In this document: positions 1 through 10,194 of the stretch, piece by piece | Position numbering within the stretch: position 1 is the stretch's first letter | Layout of the letters: each line of letters starts with the position of its first letter | Source of the DNA: Cylindrospermum stagnale PCC 7417 | GTDB taxonomy: Bacteria; Cyanobacteriota; Cyanobacteriia; Cyanobacteriales; Nostocaceae | Direction of reading: 5' to 3' | Assembly (NCBI RefSeq): GCF_000317535.1 | Contig: NC_019757.1 | Coordinates: 6,333,501 to 6,397,500, forward strand | DNA: 64,000 nt | Made by a program: the position numbers and the translations under genes | Notes under the pieces: generated by a model | What the model was told of the DNA's origin: nothing | Databases searched by the model: none | Seen by the model: only the letters and a program-made list of their open reading frames with translations

Positions 1-785
1 AAAATCAGACAGCAACATTAAACCCAGATGATACAGTCTGGAATCAATACCCAACTGTGCAACTTCAATCAGCGACAGCTTCAGGAGATAAATCTCAAAG
101 TTTGCCTAAATCTCCGCAGAAGACGAATAAGATTGTTGCCAGATATACAACTACTCAAGCTTTTGCTAGATACAAACCTAGTTTTGCAGCGGTTGCGGTT
201 CATCCTAGCAATTATGGAGAACGGTATGCTCAAGATGTTAATGGCGTACCTGTGAATAATCAAGCGATTATCGTTATTCATGAAACTAGTAATTCTGCTT
301 CTAGTGCGATTAATTTTTTTCAAACTCCCCATAGTGATGAAAGTGTCCAAGCAAGTTATCACGCTATGATTAGGCAAGATGGCACGGTGATTTATTTAGT
401 CCCACCTTCTAAGCGGGCTTTTGGTGCTGCTAATTCTATCTTTTATGGGGTTAATGGTGCGGAAACTGTGCAAACTAATCCCAATTTGCCACCATCTGTC
501 AATAATTTTGCTTATCATGTTTCTTTGGAAACGCCACCCGATGCTTGGGGAGATAGCAAAATATCAACCCACAGCGGATATAGTGAAGCTCAATATAATT
601 CTTTGGCTTGGTTAATTGCTCAAAGTCAAGTTCCTGATGAGCGCATTACTACTCACAAAATAGTAGACCATTCAGGAAAGAAAGTTGACCCGATAAGTTT
701 TGATTTCAACAGGTTTTTTAATTCACTTCGTGCTTTTCGGCAGCTAAAACCAATTAATACGGCTAATACGGTGAAAAAGCCCTAA
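1..785 (+). CDS. N-acetylmuramoyl-L-alanine amidase (Amidase_2 family), 5' end missing
   Basis: The frame is open from the first bases (first full codon at 3), so the true start lies upstream of the window; a GTG at 57 is only the first possible start inside it. The visible ~260 residues match the zinc amidase_2/PGRP fold that cleaves the bond between muramic acid and the stem peptide. A first zinc-ligand His sits in IVIHETSN, the core strand reads YHAMIRQDGTVIYLV, and the C-terminal part has HKIVDHSGKKVDP, which fits the second His and the Asp ligand plus the catalytic Lys. The region before this is low complexity (Ser/Gln/Thr) and may be a linker after a lost signal peptide. Likely acts in the periplasm. 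The family is clear; which amidase it is cannot be told. Confidence 0.85.
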   Translation, partial: NQTATLNPDDTVWNQYPTVQLQSATASGDKSQSLPKSPQKTNKIVARYTTTQAFARYKPSFAAVAVHPSNYGERYAQDVNGVPVNNQAIIVIHETSNSASSAINFFQTPHSDESVQASYHAMIRQDGTVIYLVPPSKRAFGAANSIFYGVNGAETVQTNPNLPPSVNNFAYHVSLETPPDAWGDSKISTHSGYSEAQYNSLAWLIAQSQVPDERITTHKIVDHSGKKVDPISFDFNRFFNSLRAFRQLKPINTANTVKKP

Positions 786-793
786 CGACTAGA

Positions 794-1014
794 AGTCGCG
801 CGCCACATGCTTCTCCCAAGGGGAGACGCTGCGCGAACAAGTCGGCGGAGCCGACGGCAGTCGCTTTATGCCGGGGAACCCTTTCGGCAGTCGCTCATGG
901 GGGAAACCCCCAAGACCGCGCTGCCTCACCACCGCGCTGCCTCCCCAACGCAGTGGCTTGGCTACACAAACGTTCGCGTAGCGTCCCGTAGGGATAGTCT
1001 GCCTGCGCGAACTA
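794..1014. repeat. Palindrome-rich interspersed repeat block
   Basis: A dense run of short GC-rich palindromes typical of filamentous cyanobacteria. Examples are CTTCTCCCAAGGGGAGACG, GTCGGCGGAGCCGACGGC, GGGGGAAACCCCC and GTTCGCGTAGCGTCCCGTAG. Open frames cross the block on both strands but only as by-products of its composition. Similar modules recur near 39700-39790 and 50790-50860 and, in short form, inside the coding region near 59157-59195. Confidence 0.8.
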
Positions 1015-1071
1015 AATACATAAACATAATATTTCTCTGGTTTATTATCATCGTCAAATACTGTGACTTTA

Positions 1072-1345
1072 GGCATATCTTGACCACTTTTTGAGCCATA
1101 AAATGACCGCAGCGTCACGTAATTTCGGCGCATACAGCACACAAGCAGTATAAAGTTGTGAGTCAAATCATGACCGCAGGTTTGATTTGTGAGCCATAAT
1201 GCGACTACGAGTTTTGTTTGTTCTTGTTTAAAATAGTAAGTATCAAAACATACCTATTTTGGACATAATTTAAACTTTTGTTATAGGATATGCCTCAAAG
1301 CGGTCAAGATATGACTCAAAAGTCTTTTTGGCATAAGAATTGAGC
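1072..1345. repeat. Unexplained array of degenerate direct and inverted motifs
   Basis: ATGACCGCAG occurs at 1103-1112 and 1170-1179. GAGCCATAA-type motifs occur at 1093 and 1191, with a variant GAGTCAAATCA at 1160. GGCATATCTTGACC (from about 1073) faces its inverted partner GGTCAAGATATGAC (about 1302-1315), roughly 200 bp away. A short minus-strand frame begins MPKVTVFDDDNKPEKYYVYV just beyond the left arm and runs into the palindrome block, so it may be a gene start cut off by those repeats. The layout looks like protein-binding sites or a transposon end, but no family was identified. Confidence 0.4.
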
Positions 1346-1352
1346 CTTCTTT

Positions 1353-1496
1353 GATGCTTTTGTACGGTGTTAGGGAAACTGCTCACTCTTGTCAAGCGGA
1401 ATGGCTCTAAAGCATCCCAAAAACGAGGGATAAAGTGGCCGCCTATCTTGTGAGGTATATCTTGTCCTTTTTGTCCTTTTTATCCCTAAAAGCACA
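1353..1496. mobile_element. MITE-like ~144-bp element, copy 1
   Basis: Positions 1355-1496 are identical to 3159-3300 except for two mismatches in 142 bp. The right end reads AAAAGCACA. The left end GATGCTTTT is an imperfect inverse of it, whereas copy 2 has a perfect 9-bp inverse (TGTGCTTTT). No convincing protein is encoded and no target-site duplication is visible. The right edge abuts the 3' fragment of a tyrosine recombinase gene. It is most likely a short non-autonomous element. Confidence 0.65.
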
Positions 1497-1667
1497 CTGA
1501 GAGTCATTCAGGAAATATCGGGGCATAGGAATTTAGAGCAGCTGCAAAGATACTTGGAAGTGAGCGATGAGCAAGTGTTGGGAGCGGCGGCGGCGCTGTC
1601 GATGCTATCACCAGTTTCGGAGGATGTCGGAAAATACCTGATTAACGCTATCAGAAATTCTCAATAA
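1497..1667 (+). pseudogene. Tyrosine recombinase (phage integrase family), C-terminal remnant
   Basis: Reading from the repeat edge, 56 codons give LRVIQEISGHRNLEQLQRYLEV and then a tail ending at a TAA. GHRNLEQLQRYLEV matches the box II end of tyrosine recombinases: a catalytic His in the GH step and the nucleophilic Tyr in RYLEV. Everything upstream, including the catalytic Arg region, is missing and replaced by the 144-bp element. The last 17 bases overlap the 3' end of the convergent nucleotidyltransferase gene. It cannot encode an active enzyme. Confidence 0.65.
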
Positions 1668-2463
1668 CTTTTTGTAGATATTCGGTGGAGGCAACTTCCG
1701 CTTGCGATCGCACCACCAAAGTCGGGAACTTTAACGCATCTCGCAACTGGCGATAAAAGTGAATACTGTTTTGTAGCACTTGAGCAATTTCATGCTGATT
1801 GTGTTGAGCAGCAATAGTCTGGTAAAAATCTCCAAGCCGGAGTGGAATTTCTTTCTCTAGATTTCTAACTCCACGCGGTAGTCGCCCTGCCTCAACTTTA
1901 GCCAATGGTGCTAAAATCTGCGCCCGGAGAAACGCTAAAAAATCAAGGGCTTCAAAGAGTTCACCTCTACCTAATCTAGCGGCGCAGTAGTGTACCCATA
2001 CCCAAAAGCGGTCTTCAATCCATTGCAAATCAATCGGTGGATAGTGACATGGGTTATTGGCAATAGCTATTGTCAGTAAATTTTCTTGCTCCCACAAAAC
2101 CACCGGATTTTCTACTCGGTCTGTTGTGAAATCTTGTAAAAGTAAAAACTTTAAATCAACGTGTACTAAAGGATTGTTGTAAAGACAAATTAACAATCTC
2201 GGTTCACCGACGTGTTCGCCAGTAAAAGCTGCTAACAATGAACCAAATTGACTGGCAAAATTTTGGCGCTCTTGTAAAATATTTTGGTAATGAACATCAT
2301 CTACAACAATTATTAAATCTAAATCAGAATACTCATCCATTTCTCCTCTTAAATAAGAGCCAGCGATCGCCACACCTAATAAGCGTTCATCAGTCTGCAA
2401 CTTTACAAGCATCTTTTCTAAAAAAGAACGCTGTGGTTCGGGAATTGGCATATTATCTTTCAT
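1651..2463 (-). CDS. Nucleotidyltransferase-domain protein
   Basis: A 270-residue protein with the minimal nucleotidyltransferase signature near its N-terminus: GSYLRG followed by YSDLDLIIVV (about residues 35-54). These supply the GS motif and the paired metal-binding aspartates. The long C-terminal helical part resembles the substrate-binding half of aminoglycoside-adenylyltransferase-like enzymes, so transfer of a nucleotide to a small molecule or protein is likely but the target is unknown. The ATG at 2463 gives a normal start; a second ATG lies four codons later. It stands alone between the two copies of the 144-bp element in an accessory region, so it may be acquired DNA. A toxin-antitoxin type NTase is less likely because no partner gene is next to it. 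Confidence 0.75.
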   Translation of the reverse strand: MKDNMPIPEPQRSFLEKMLVKLQTDERLLGVAIAGSYLRGEMDEYSDLDLIIVVDDVHYQNILQERQNFASQFGSLLAAFTGEHVGEPRLLICLYNNPLVHVDLKFLLLQDFTTDRVENPVVLWEQENLLTIAIANNPCHYPPIDLQWIEDRFWVWVHYCAARLGRGELFEALDFLAFLRAQILAPLAKVEAGRLPRGVRNLEKEIPLRLGDFYQTIAAQHNQHEIAQVLQNSIHFYRQLRDALKFPTLVVRSQAEVASTEYLQKVIENF

Positions 2464-3156
2464 CTGTTGGCTCTGTCAATTGACTAAGTTTTACAATAGC
2501 TTGCGTTGATGTCGCTCTATGTGAAGTAAAAAATATAAGTTTAATTGTAATCGCTCAATAAATTGGGGTAAATAGGTTAGCAGGTAGTCCGCCTCCAATT
2601 ATTGAGCGGATACAGAGAAGCCATGTAGAGGTAAGGGGGGCGGTAATAGGGGTTTAAGAGGGTTGAGTTAAACTACCCAGGAAAAATGTAGATTGGTTTT
2701 TTGAAAAGTTATGTAGTACAGATGTAGGCAACTATAACAGGAAAGAAAGGATAAACCATTGAGTGATATGTCCCATACCCTGGGGATTATATATAAATAG
2801 AAAGCTGTGGGGTGTGGGACGGTCTAAAACTTTGTGGTGCAAGAGTTACAGCCGTTGGGTTAAAGGGTAACTTTAGGTGTAATTTTGGTGTGTCCGCAGT
2901 CCAAGTTAGATTATTAGTGTTTAAAGTAGTGTGGGGTGCTGTACGGTGGATTCTATATTTATAGAATTTATCAAACTTAAATCGCGTTTTTAGCGATATG
3001 GGGAATTAGGGATTGGGGATTGGTAAAAATGCCGGGGAAAAATTCTTGAGGGAAAATGGCGATGGCGTAACCGCCCGCCGTAGGCAATCGCTAGTTGAGC
3101 GAGTCGCGCCGGGAAGAATGCCAGCGGGGAAAGTCTCACGCCTAAAATTTGGGGCC
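2464..3156. other. Intergenic stretch without a recognised gene
   Basis: About 690 bp between the nucleotidyltransferase gene and repeat copy 2. It holds a long stem-loop at 2552-2608, a perfect 18-bp palindrome at 2950-2967 (ATTCTATA, TT, TATAGAAT), and a GC-rich palindromic patch around 3068-3125. No credible protein or RNA gene was seen. Confidence 0.6.
2552..2608. repeat. Long inverted repeat (stem-loop)
   Basis: The arms CGCTCAATAAATTGG (2552-2566) and CCAATTATTGAGCG (2595-2608) pair over 14 of 15 positions with a 28-nt loop. No T-run follows on the plus strand, so it is not a standard terminator. It could be part of a mobile-element end or an RNA structure. Confidence 0.5.
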
Positions 3157-3300
3157 TGTGCTTTTGTAAGGTGTTAGGGAAACTGCTCACTCTTGTCAAG
3201 CGGAATGGCTCTAAAGCATCCCAAAAACGAGGGATAAAGTGGCCGCCTATCTTGTGAGGTATATCTTGTCCTTTTTGTCCTGTTTATCCCTAAAAGCACA
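3157..3300. mobile_element. MITE-like 144-bp element, copy 2
   Basis: Second copy of the element at 1353-1496, in the same orientation, with 140 of 142 core positions identical. Here the ends form a perfect 9-bp terminal inverted repeat: TGTGCTTTT at 3157-3165 and AAAAGCACA at 3292-3300. Its right edge sits exactly where the minus-strand RloB-like reading frame stops making sense (after the VVCVF strand), which suggests that arrival of the element, or a deletion next to it, removed the rest of that gene. Confidence 0.7.
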
Positions 3301-3540
3301 AATACACAAACCACTTTAGCAAATTTTAGTTTAATGCCTTTTTTACTGTCTTGTATATTATCTTGAAATAACCTGTAAGCTTCGTTAATGATTTCTAGAG
3401 GAGCACTACAACCAACTGGATAAACTTTAATATCAATTGTTGTCGTTAGTCCTAGATTCGATTTGTTTGAGTAACTCGAAATAGTTCTGTTCTGTTTCTC
3501 CTTCAACTACAATTAAATAATCATCTCTAGATTCTTGATT
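3301..3540 (-). pseudogene. RloB-like protein remnant, frameshifted and truncated
   Basis: Read on the minus strand, one frame gives DDYLIVVEGETEQNYFELLK. A one-base shift into the next frame gives IDIKVYPVGCSAPLEIINEA and then KLKFAKVVCVF, where the 144-bp element begins. This order fits the N-terminal half of the RloB family (Toprim-like proteins found in restriction and abortive-infection loci): an IVxEGxTExNYF strand, a middle helix, and a VxCVFDxD strand whose acidic end is lost. Both the frameshift and the missing C-terminal half show it is dead. DUF4276 is a related alternative but fits less well. Confidence 0.55.
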
Positions 3541-3904
3541 AGATAATACCAAATTGATATGAAGTTGGATATAATAAGATATTAAAAAAAATTAAACGCA
3601 GATAAACGCAGATAAAGATGGATAATTAAATTGATTTCATCATTCTGTGCAGCCTCGCATAAAATTGGTATAACCCATGAATTGTTATAATAATAAAAAT
3701 TATACAACTTGATGGGTTAAGTAGCTAGTTTAGCAAGTTAGCCTAATACTTAAACTGTGGTTATGGGCTGATTTAAGCATACAGGCGTGATCAACAAATA
3801 GCTTTAAAAAACTATAGCAGTTCTTGTTTAGATGCAATACGGTGTAGGGGCACAGCATTGCTGTGCCCCTACGAATAGATGGAAATTGAGGAAATGCTTT
3901 TTGG
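3541..3904. other. Intergenic stretch without a recognised gene
   Basis: AT-rich spacer between the RloB remnant and the 3' end of ribBA. It has a short direct repeat (ACGCAGATAA twice near 3596-3615), a run of AT-rich dyads near 3680-3705, and the hairpin at 3844-3872. No coding or RNA gene was recognised. Confidence 0.5.
3844..3872. repeat. Dispersed hairpin repeat, copy A
   Basis: GTAGGGGCACAGC, ATT, GCTGTGCCCCTAC form a perfect 13-bp stem with a 3-nt loop. Diverged copies occur at 8633-8657 and 10534-10562. It lies just downstream of ribBA (minus strand), so it could also act as a transcription stop, though no T-run follows. Confidence 0.75.
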
Positions 3905-5578
3905 CTATTGGCTAAAGCTGTAAATTTGCTGTGTCTCCAAGCGATCGCATATTGAAGATGGTACAGTCTTAGGGGCGAATATCTCTCGGTCTAGTTGCAC
4001 TTGCAAGTTACTCAGGGGATCGCTACCAGGAGAGATGAGAAATTCTACCTTCTGGACGTATGGCAAAGTCACCAGATCATCTAAAATTTGGAATATTGCT
4101 TGCAGGTAAGGATGTCCAGTCTGTTCAAACCAATCAGCGTCAGCGACTTTGGCTTGATCAAAGCCGAGATGCACAGTTAAGGATGGTTTGTCAAAAAGTG
4201 CGATCGCTAATGGACGCGCTTCTTCCTGTAACAATAAATCATTAATTTTCGCTAAATGCCGCAGTTTCTCTAAACGTTCATAGCGTAGGGTCACTAATTG
4301 CGGGTCATCTAGCCAATGAATTGCCACTGTCACCAGATAAGTTTGTAACAGCATGTGACCCAGCTTTTGCGCTTTCGTCGCTAGGTAATAAGAATTGTAG
4401 TCAGTGGCCTCAATCAACAGCGGCACACGATCAACAACTTCCAACCCATAGCCCTTAACACCGGCAATTTTTCGGGGGTTATTCGTAATTAGGCGGATTT
4501 TTTTAATACCCAAATCCATGAGCATTTGCGCCCCCATACCATAGTCTCGCAGGTCAGCGGGAAAACCTAGACGCTCATTCGCTTCTACCGTATCCAGCCC
4601 CATATCCTGCAACGAGTAGGCTTTGAGCTTATTAATTAATCCGATTCCCCGTCCTTCTTGCCGCAGGTAAACAACGACACCTTGACCGGCAGATTCAATC
4701 ATTTTCAATGCTGCTTGTAGCTGCATTCGACAGTCACAGCGCAAAGAACCCAAAGCATCGCCAGTTAAGCATTCTGAGTGCATCCGCACCATCACCGCTT
4801 CATCTTGGAAGGTTGCAGGGTCGCCCTTAACAACTGCTACGTGTTCGTGATTATCCAAGGTGTGGCGATAACCGTAAATGCGGAAATGACCGAATTGGGT
4901 GGGTAGTTCGGTAATAGTTTCGCGAATCACCAAGCGATCGTGTTGTAGACGGTAACTAATTAAATCCGCAATGCTAATAATTTTCAGTTTATGAGTTTTG
5001 GCATATTCGATTAACTGGTTTAACCGCGCCATTGAACCATCGGAGTTTTGAATTTCACAAATTACCCCAGCGGGGTATAGTCCAGCAAGTCGGGATAAAT
5101 CAACAGCCGCTTCCGTATGTCCTGCTCGTTTTAGCACGCCACCCTGTTTTGCTCGAATCGGGAAAATGTGACCAGGACGACGTAAATCTTCGGGTTTTGT
5201 CGCTGGGTTGAGAGCTACTTGGATTGTGCGGGCGCGGTCTTCTGCTGAGATGCCAGTCGTTACGCCCAATTGTGGACCAGCGTCTATACTGACAGTGAAA
5301 GCTGTTTGGTTAGTATCAGTTATATTACTCACCATCAATGGCAAGTTCAATTCATCCAAGCGATCGCCAGTCATCGCCAGGCAAATTAGTCCTCTGGCTT
5401 CCACCGCCATAAAATTGATCATGTCGGGGGTAGCAAATTGGGCGGCACAAATTAAGTCGCCTTCATTTTCTCTATTTTCGTCATCTACCACCACGATGAC
5501 GCGACCAGCTTTCAGATCTGCCAAGGCGGCATCAATCGAATCAAATTTAAAGGTTAGGGTAGTCTTAGGCTCTGACAC
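3905..5578 (-). CDS. ribBA: Bifunctional 3,4-dihydroxy-2-butanone-4-phosphate synthase / GTP cyclohydrolase II
   Basis: A 557-residue fusion that starts both branches of riboflavin synthesis. The N-terminal ~200 residues are the RibB part, with the acidic metal-binding motif [10 protein letters not shown] and the GHxxx[12 protein letters not shown] region, making the four-carbon unit from ribulose 5-phosphate. Residues ~210-405 are the RibA part, with zinc cysteines in [15 protein letters not shown] and the [12 protein letters not shown] site. About 150 further residues follow the usual RibA end; such an extension fits cyanobacterial RibBA length but its role is unknown. The start is a GTG at 5578. 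The gene diverges from argC across ~280 bp. No FMN riboswitch was recognised upstream. Confidence 0.95.
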   Translation of the reverse strand: MSEPKTTLTFKFDSIDAALADLKAGRVIVVVDDENRENEGDLICAAQFATPDMINFMAVEARGLICLAMTGDRLDELNLPLMVSNITDTNQTAFTVSIDAGPQLGVTTGISAEDRARTIQVALNPATKPEDLRRPGHIFPIRAKQGGVLKRAGHTEAAVDLSRLAGLYPAGVICEIQNSDGSMARLNQLIEYAKTHKLKIISIADLISYRLQHDRLVIRETITELPTQFGHFRIYGYRHTLDNHEHVAVVKGDPATFQDEAVMVRMHSECLTGDALGSLRCDCRMQLQAALKMIESAGQGVVVYLRQEGRGIGLINKLKAYSLQDMGLDTVEANERLGFPADLRDYGMGAQMLMDLGIKKIRLITNNPRKIAGVKGYGLEVVDRVPLLIEATDYNSYYLATKAQKLGHMLLQTYLVTVAIHWLDDPQLVTLRYERLEKLRHLAKINDLLLQEEARPLAIALFDKPSLTVHLGFDQAKVADADWFEQTGHPYLQAIFQILDDLVTLPYVQKVEFLISPGSDPLSNLQVQLDREIFAPKTVPSSICDRLETQQIYSFSQ

Positions 5579-5861
5579 AAACGATTTCCAGCTACCTATG
5601 TAAACTTTTTTTTCACAAAATTCTTCTTTTAGATTGTAGCTCTTTTATTCAGCACAGAAGTAGACTAGCAACGATTCGTTGACATGAAAGCACTGTACGA
5701 GGGATTGAGGATTGTGCGGAGGAATTATTGAATTCGTCTTGAAGATTGTCTCTTCCTATTACCGATTACCCATTTTGGGGTTTTGTGCGCTTGGCGTCTA
5801 GTCGCTGATATGTTGATAGCTGAGAACCAAATTAACCAAAAACAGATAAGGATTTCAGATT

Positions 5862-6920
5862 ATGGGCAATTTTAGACGTGTACCCGTTGGAATTGTCGGT
5901 GCATCAGGCTATGGCGGAGTGCAACTAGTCCGACTCTTAATGGATCATCCAGAACTCGAACTGGTTTATTTAGGTGGTGAGAGCAGTGCGGGAAAATCCT
6001 TTGGCGATCTCTACCCCCATCTGGCACATATAGTCAACTTACCAATTGAGGCGGTAGAACCAGAAATAATTGCTCACCGCTGTGAAGTCGTGTTTCTTTC
6101 TCTACCCAATGGTTTGGCTTGCCAAATCGCTCCCCAACTGCTGGAAAAAGGCTGTAAGGTACTCGATCTGAGTGCGGACTACCGATTCAGTGATTTGGCA
6201 ACTTATACAAGTTGGTATGGTAAAGACCGAAGCGATCGCACCACAGCGGCCACAGCAGTTTATGGATTACCAGAACTTTATCGCGATCGCATCGCTGAAG
6301 CCCAACTCATTGGCTGTCCTGGTTGCTATCCCACCGCCAGCCTGCTAGCACTGTCGCCACTTCTAAAGCAAGGCTTAATCGTGCCGGAAACAGCGATCAT
6401 CGATGCCAAATCTGGCACATCTGGCGGCGGAAGACAAGCCAAAGTCAACTTGTTGCTAGCCGAAGCAGATAACTCCCTCGCCGCCTATGGTGTAGCCCGT
6501 CACCGCCACACCCCAGAAATTGAGCAGATTTGCAGCGAATTAGCCGGACACGAAGTCACCATCCAATTTACACCCCACCTAATCCCAATGGTGCGGGGAA
6601 TTTTGGCAACCGTATACGCCACACTGCGCGATCCTGGTCTAGTGCGAGATGACTTAATCACAATTTTCTCCGCCTTTTACCGCAACTGTCCTTGGGTGAG
6701 AATTTGTAATAGCGGTGTTTACCCCCAAACCAAATGGGCGAATGGCAGCAATCTTTGTTATATCGGTGTAGAAGTTGACCCGCGCACTGGCCGTGTAATC
6801 GTCATGTCAGCTATCGACAACTTAATTAAAGGCCAGGCGGGTCAAGCAATTCAGTGTCTAAACATCATGATGGGCTGGGATGAAACTCTTGGATTACCCA
6901 AGTTAGGATTTTATCCCTAA
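5862..6920 (+). CDS. argC: N-acetyl-gamma-glutamyl-phosphate reductase
   Basis: Reduces N-acetylglutamyl phosphate to the semialdehyde with NADPH, the third step of arginine synthesis in the cytoplasm. The 352-residue protein has the N-terminal Rossmann motif [14 protein letters not shown] (residues ~12-25) and the active-site cysteine in [14 protein letters not shown] (~150-163). HRHTPEIEQ carries the conserved catalytic-region His. This is full length for the long bacterial ArgC type. An AAGGA-like ribosome site lies about nine bases before the ATG. The gene converges on eno, with a repeat-filled 139-bp gap between them. It stands alone, as arginine genes usually do in cyanobacteria. Confidence 0.96.
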   Translation: MGNFRRVPVGIVGASGYGGVQLVRLLMDHPELELVYLGGESSAGKSFGDLYPHLAHIVNLPIEAVEPEIIAHRCEVVFLSLPNGLACQIAPQLLEKGCKVLDLSADYRFSDLATYTSWYGKDRSDRTTAATAVYGLPELYRDRIAEAQLIGCPGCYPTASLLALSPLLKQGLIVPETAIIDAKSGTSGGGRQAKVNLLLAEADNSLAAYGVARHRHTPEIEQICSELAGHEVTIQFTPHLIPMVRGILATVYATLRDPGLVRDDLITIFSAFYRNCPWVRICNSGVYPQTKWANGSNLCYIGVEVDPRTGRVIVMSAIDNLIKGQAGQAIQCLNIMMGWDETLGLPKLGFYP

Positions 6921-6923
6921 TTG

Positions 6924-7059
6924 GGGTAATAGGTAATGGGTCATGGGTCATGGGTCGTGGATCGTGGGTCAGGGGTAATGGGTCGTGGGTAATAGTTTTT
7001 TCAATTACCAATTACCTTTTTCCCAATTACCAATTACCTTTTTCCCAATTACCAATTAC
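6924..7059. repeat. Heptameric tandem repeats between convergent genes
   Basis: The left half (about 6924-6994) is a run of GGGTCAT/GGGTCGT/GGGTAAT heptamers. The right half (7003-7060) is about 2.6 copies of a 22-bp unit made of AATTACC twice, T5 and C3. The GGTAAT units on the left can pair with AATTACC units on the right, so transcripts from either side could form hairpins. This is the short tandemly repeated repeat (STRR) type known from Nostoc, and here it may stop transcription of argC and eno. Confidence 0.8.
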
Positions 7060-8964
<1,905 letters not shown>

Positions 8965-9798
8965 ATGAAACCTACACTTACAGCAATTGCATTTTTTAGC
9001 GTCCTTGCCATGCTGGCAGGTAAAGTTAATGCTATACCGCCTGAAAGCTCCCTACAGATTACAGCGAGCAAGGCGACAAACATCAGTCAGGCTAAGGAAA
9101 AACTGGATTTGGAACTGCTAGCTAAGGCGATTACCAGCTTTTTGCAGAGCGATCGCTATCTGACAGAATCTGAATCCTTGGTGAGCGCCAAGACAAACGG
9201 CTTCGATTTCAATATTAACGTTCAAACTAAAACTCTCGCCCAATCAGGTAGAAAGTTTCGCTCCCAGATTACCTTTACCCCACAAGATGCAAAAGCAAAA
9301 CTTGACTATTTGGTGATTTCTGATGGTAAACAAGTTTGGATTTACAGACCTGACTTAAAACAATACGCCATAACTTCCTATGCAGCTTTCAAAGAATCAT
9401 TTTTCATTGGTATCTCCTCCTTGGCTTTTGTAGAAATCCCTGAAGATACTAGAAAATCAATTGTTGAAACCGATTCATCAAAGGACATTGTCCAAGAATT
9501 TGGTTTAACTAACGATTCAGGGCTAAAAGAAGAAAAACGCACAGTTGATCGCGAGGAATTGACTGTCTACAGTTACACTGATACCAAGGATGGATTTAAC
9601 TTCAGTGGCTTTTTCCAGCCAGTAACTGCAACTCTCAAGCAAATCCAAATGGGCGGTAACAGCGAAGGTTTGGATATTCTGATTACCGAAACAATTATTC
9701 AGAGAACTGCAAATCCAACTATCGACGCCCAGACTTTCAAATTTTCACCACCACCAGGTGCAAAAAAAGTAAGGTCTCTTTCGATTAGCCCTTTTTGA
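8965..9798 (+). CDS. LolA-fold periplasmic protein
   Basis: About 277 residues from the ATG at 8965, chosen because it begins a good signal peptide (MKPTLTAIAFFSVLAMLAG, cleavage likely near VNA-IP). The mature part, with SQITFTPQDAKAKLDYLVIS and GKQVWIYRPDLKQYAI, resembles LolA/LolB-type half-barrels and DUF2092 proteins that bind lipids or lipoproteins in the periplasm. The C-terminal DAQTFKFSPPPGAKKV also fits the family, where a closing strand and PPxGA turn are common. The cargo is unknown, and cyanobacteria lack a clear full Lol system. The gene has no operon partner; hicBA follows after ~165 bp. Confidence 0.65.
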   Translation: MKPTLTAIAFFSVLAMLAGKVNAIPPESSLQITASKATNISQAKEKLDLELLAKAITSFLQSDRYLTESESLVSAKTNGFDFNINVQTKTLAQSGRKFRSQITFTPQDAKAKLDYLVISDGKQVWIYRPDLKQYAITSYAAFKESFFIGISSLAFVEIPEDTRKSIVETDSSKDIVQEFGLTNDSGLKEEKRTVDREELTVYSYTDTKDGFNFSGFFQPVTATLKQIQMGGNSEGLDILITETIIQRTANPTIDAQTFKFSPPPGAKKVRSLSISPF

Positions 9799-9963
9799 AG
9801 CTAGTGGGTTGGGTTTACCCAGGGTAAACCCAACAAATTCATCGGTAATGTTGGGTTTCGTCCTTCAAATGCCACTTCTGAGGGCCAGATGGCGATATCG
9901 CTACATCTGCCATAAAAGCTAATTACGTTATAATTTTTCTAAAACCGCAGAAATAAATTATTT

Positions 9964-10194
9964 ATGAACAAAAAAAGTATTACAGCCATAATTCATACAG
10001 GTGATGAGTTTGGCTATGTTGCAGAGTGTGTAGAAATTTCTGTTGTTACCCAAGGGGATACTTTGGATGAAGTTGTGAAAAATCTTACTGATGCAGTTTT
10101 TTTGCATTTAGAAGGAGAAAATCCAGAGGATTTCGGATTAATTGAGCATCCCGCTATTCGCTTTATATTTGAATTACAGCCGGTTTATGCCTAA
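9964..10194 (+). CDS. hicB: HicB-family antitoxin
   Basis: A 76-residue protein with the partial RNase H-like fold of HicB/UPF0150 antitoxins: AIIHTGDEFGYVAECVEISV, then TQGDTLDEVVKNLTDAVFLH. It has no separate DNA-binding domain after the core, so it belongs to the short HicB type. It should bind and silence the HicA toxin coded next and may repress the operon. The order here is antitoxin first, and the stop codon overlaps the start of hicA by eight bases, so the two are translationally coupled. Confidence 0.85.
   Translation: MNKKSITAIIHTGDEFGYVAECVEISVVTQGDTLDEVVKNLTDAVFLHLEGENPEDFGLIEHPAIRFIFELQPVYA

Noticed and set aside
789..1166. Minus-strand open frame of 125 codons through the palindrome block
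   Set aside because: Most of it is the GC-rich repeat read as Arg/Pro/Gly codons. Only the first part after the inner MPKVTVF could be a real gene start, and it is cut by the repeats.
5579..5861. FMN riboswitch upstream of ribBA
   Set aside because: No conserved RFN-element sequence blocks were seen on the minus strand before the start.
6924..7059. Possible CRISPR array
   Set aside because: The units are 7 or 22 bp without unique spacers; this is simple tandem repetition.
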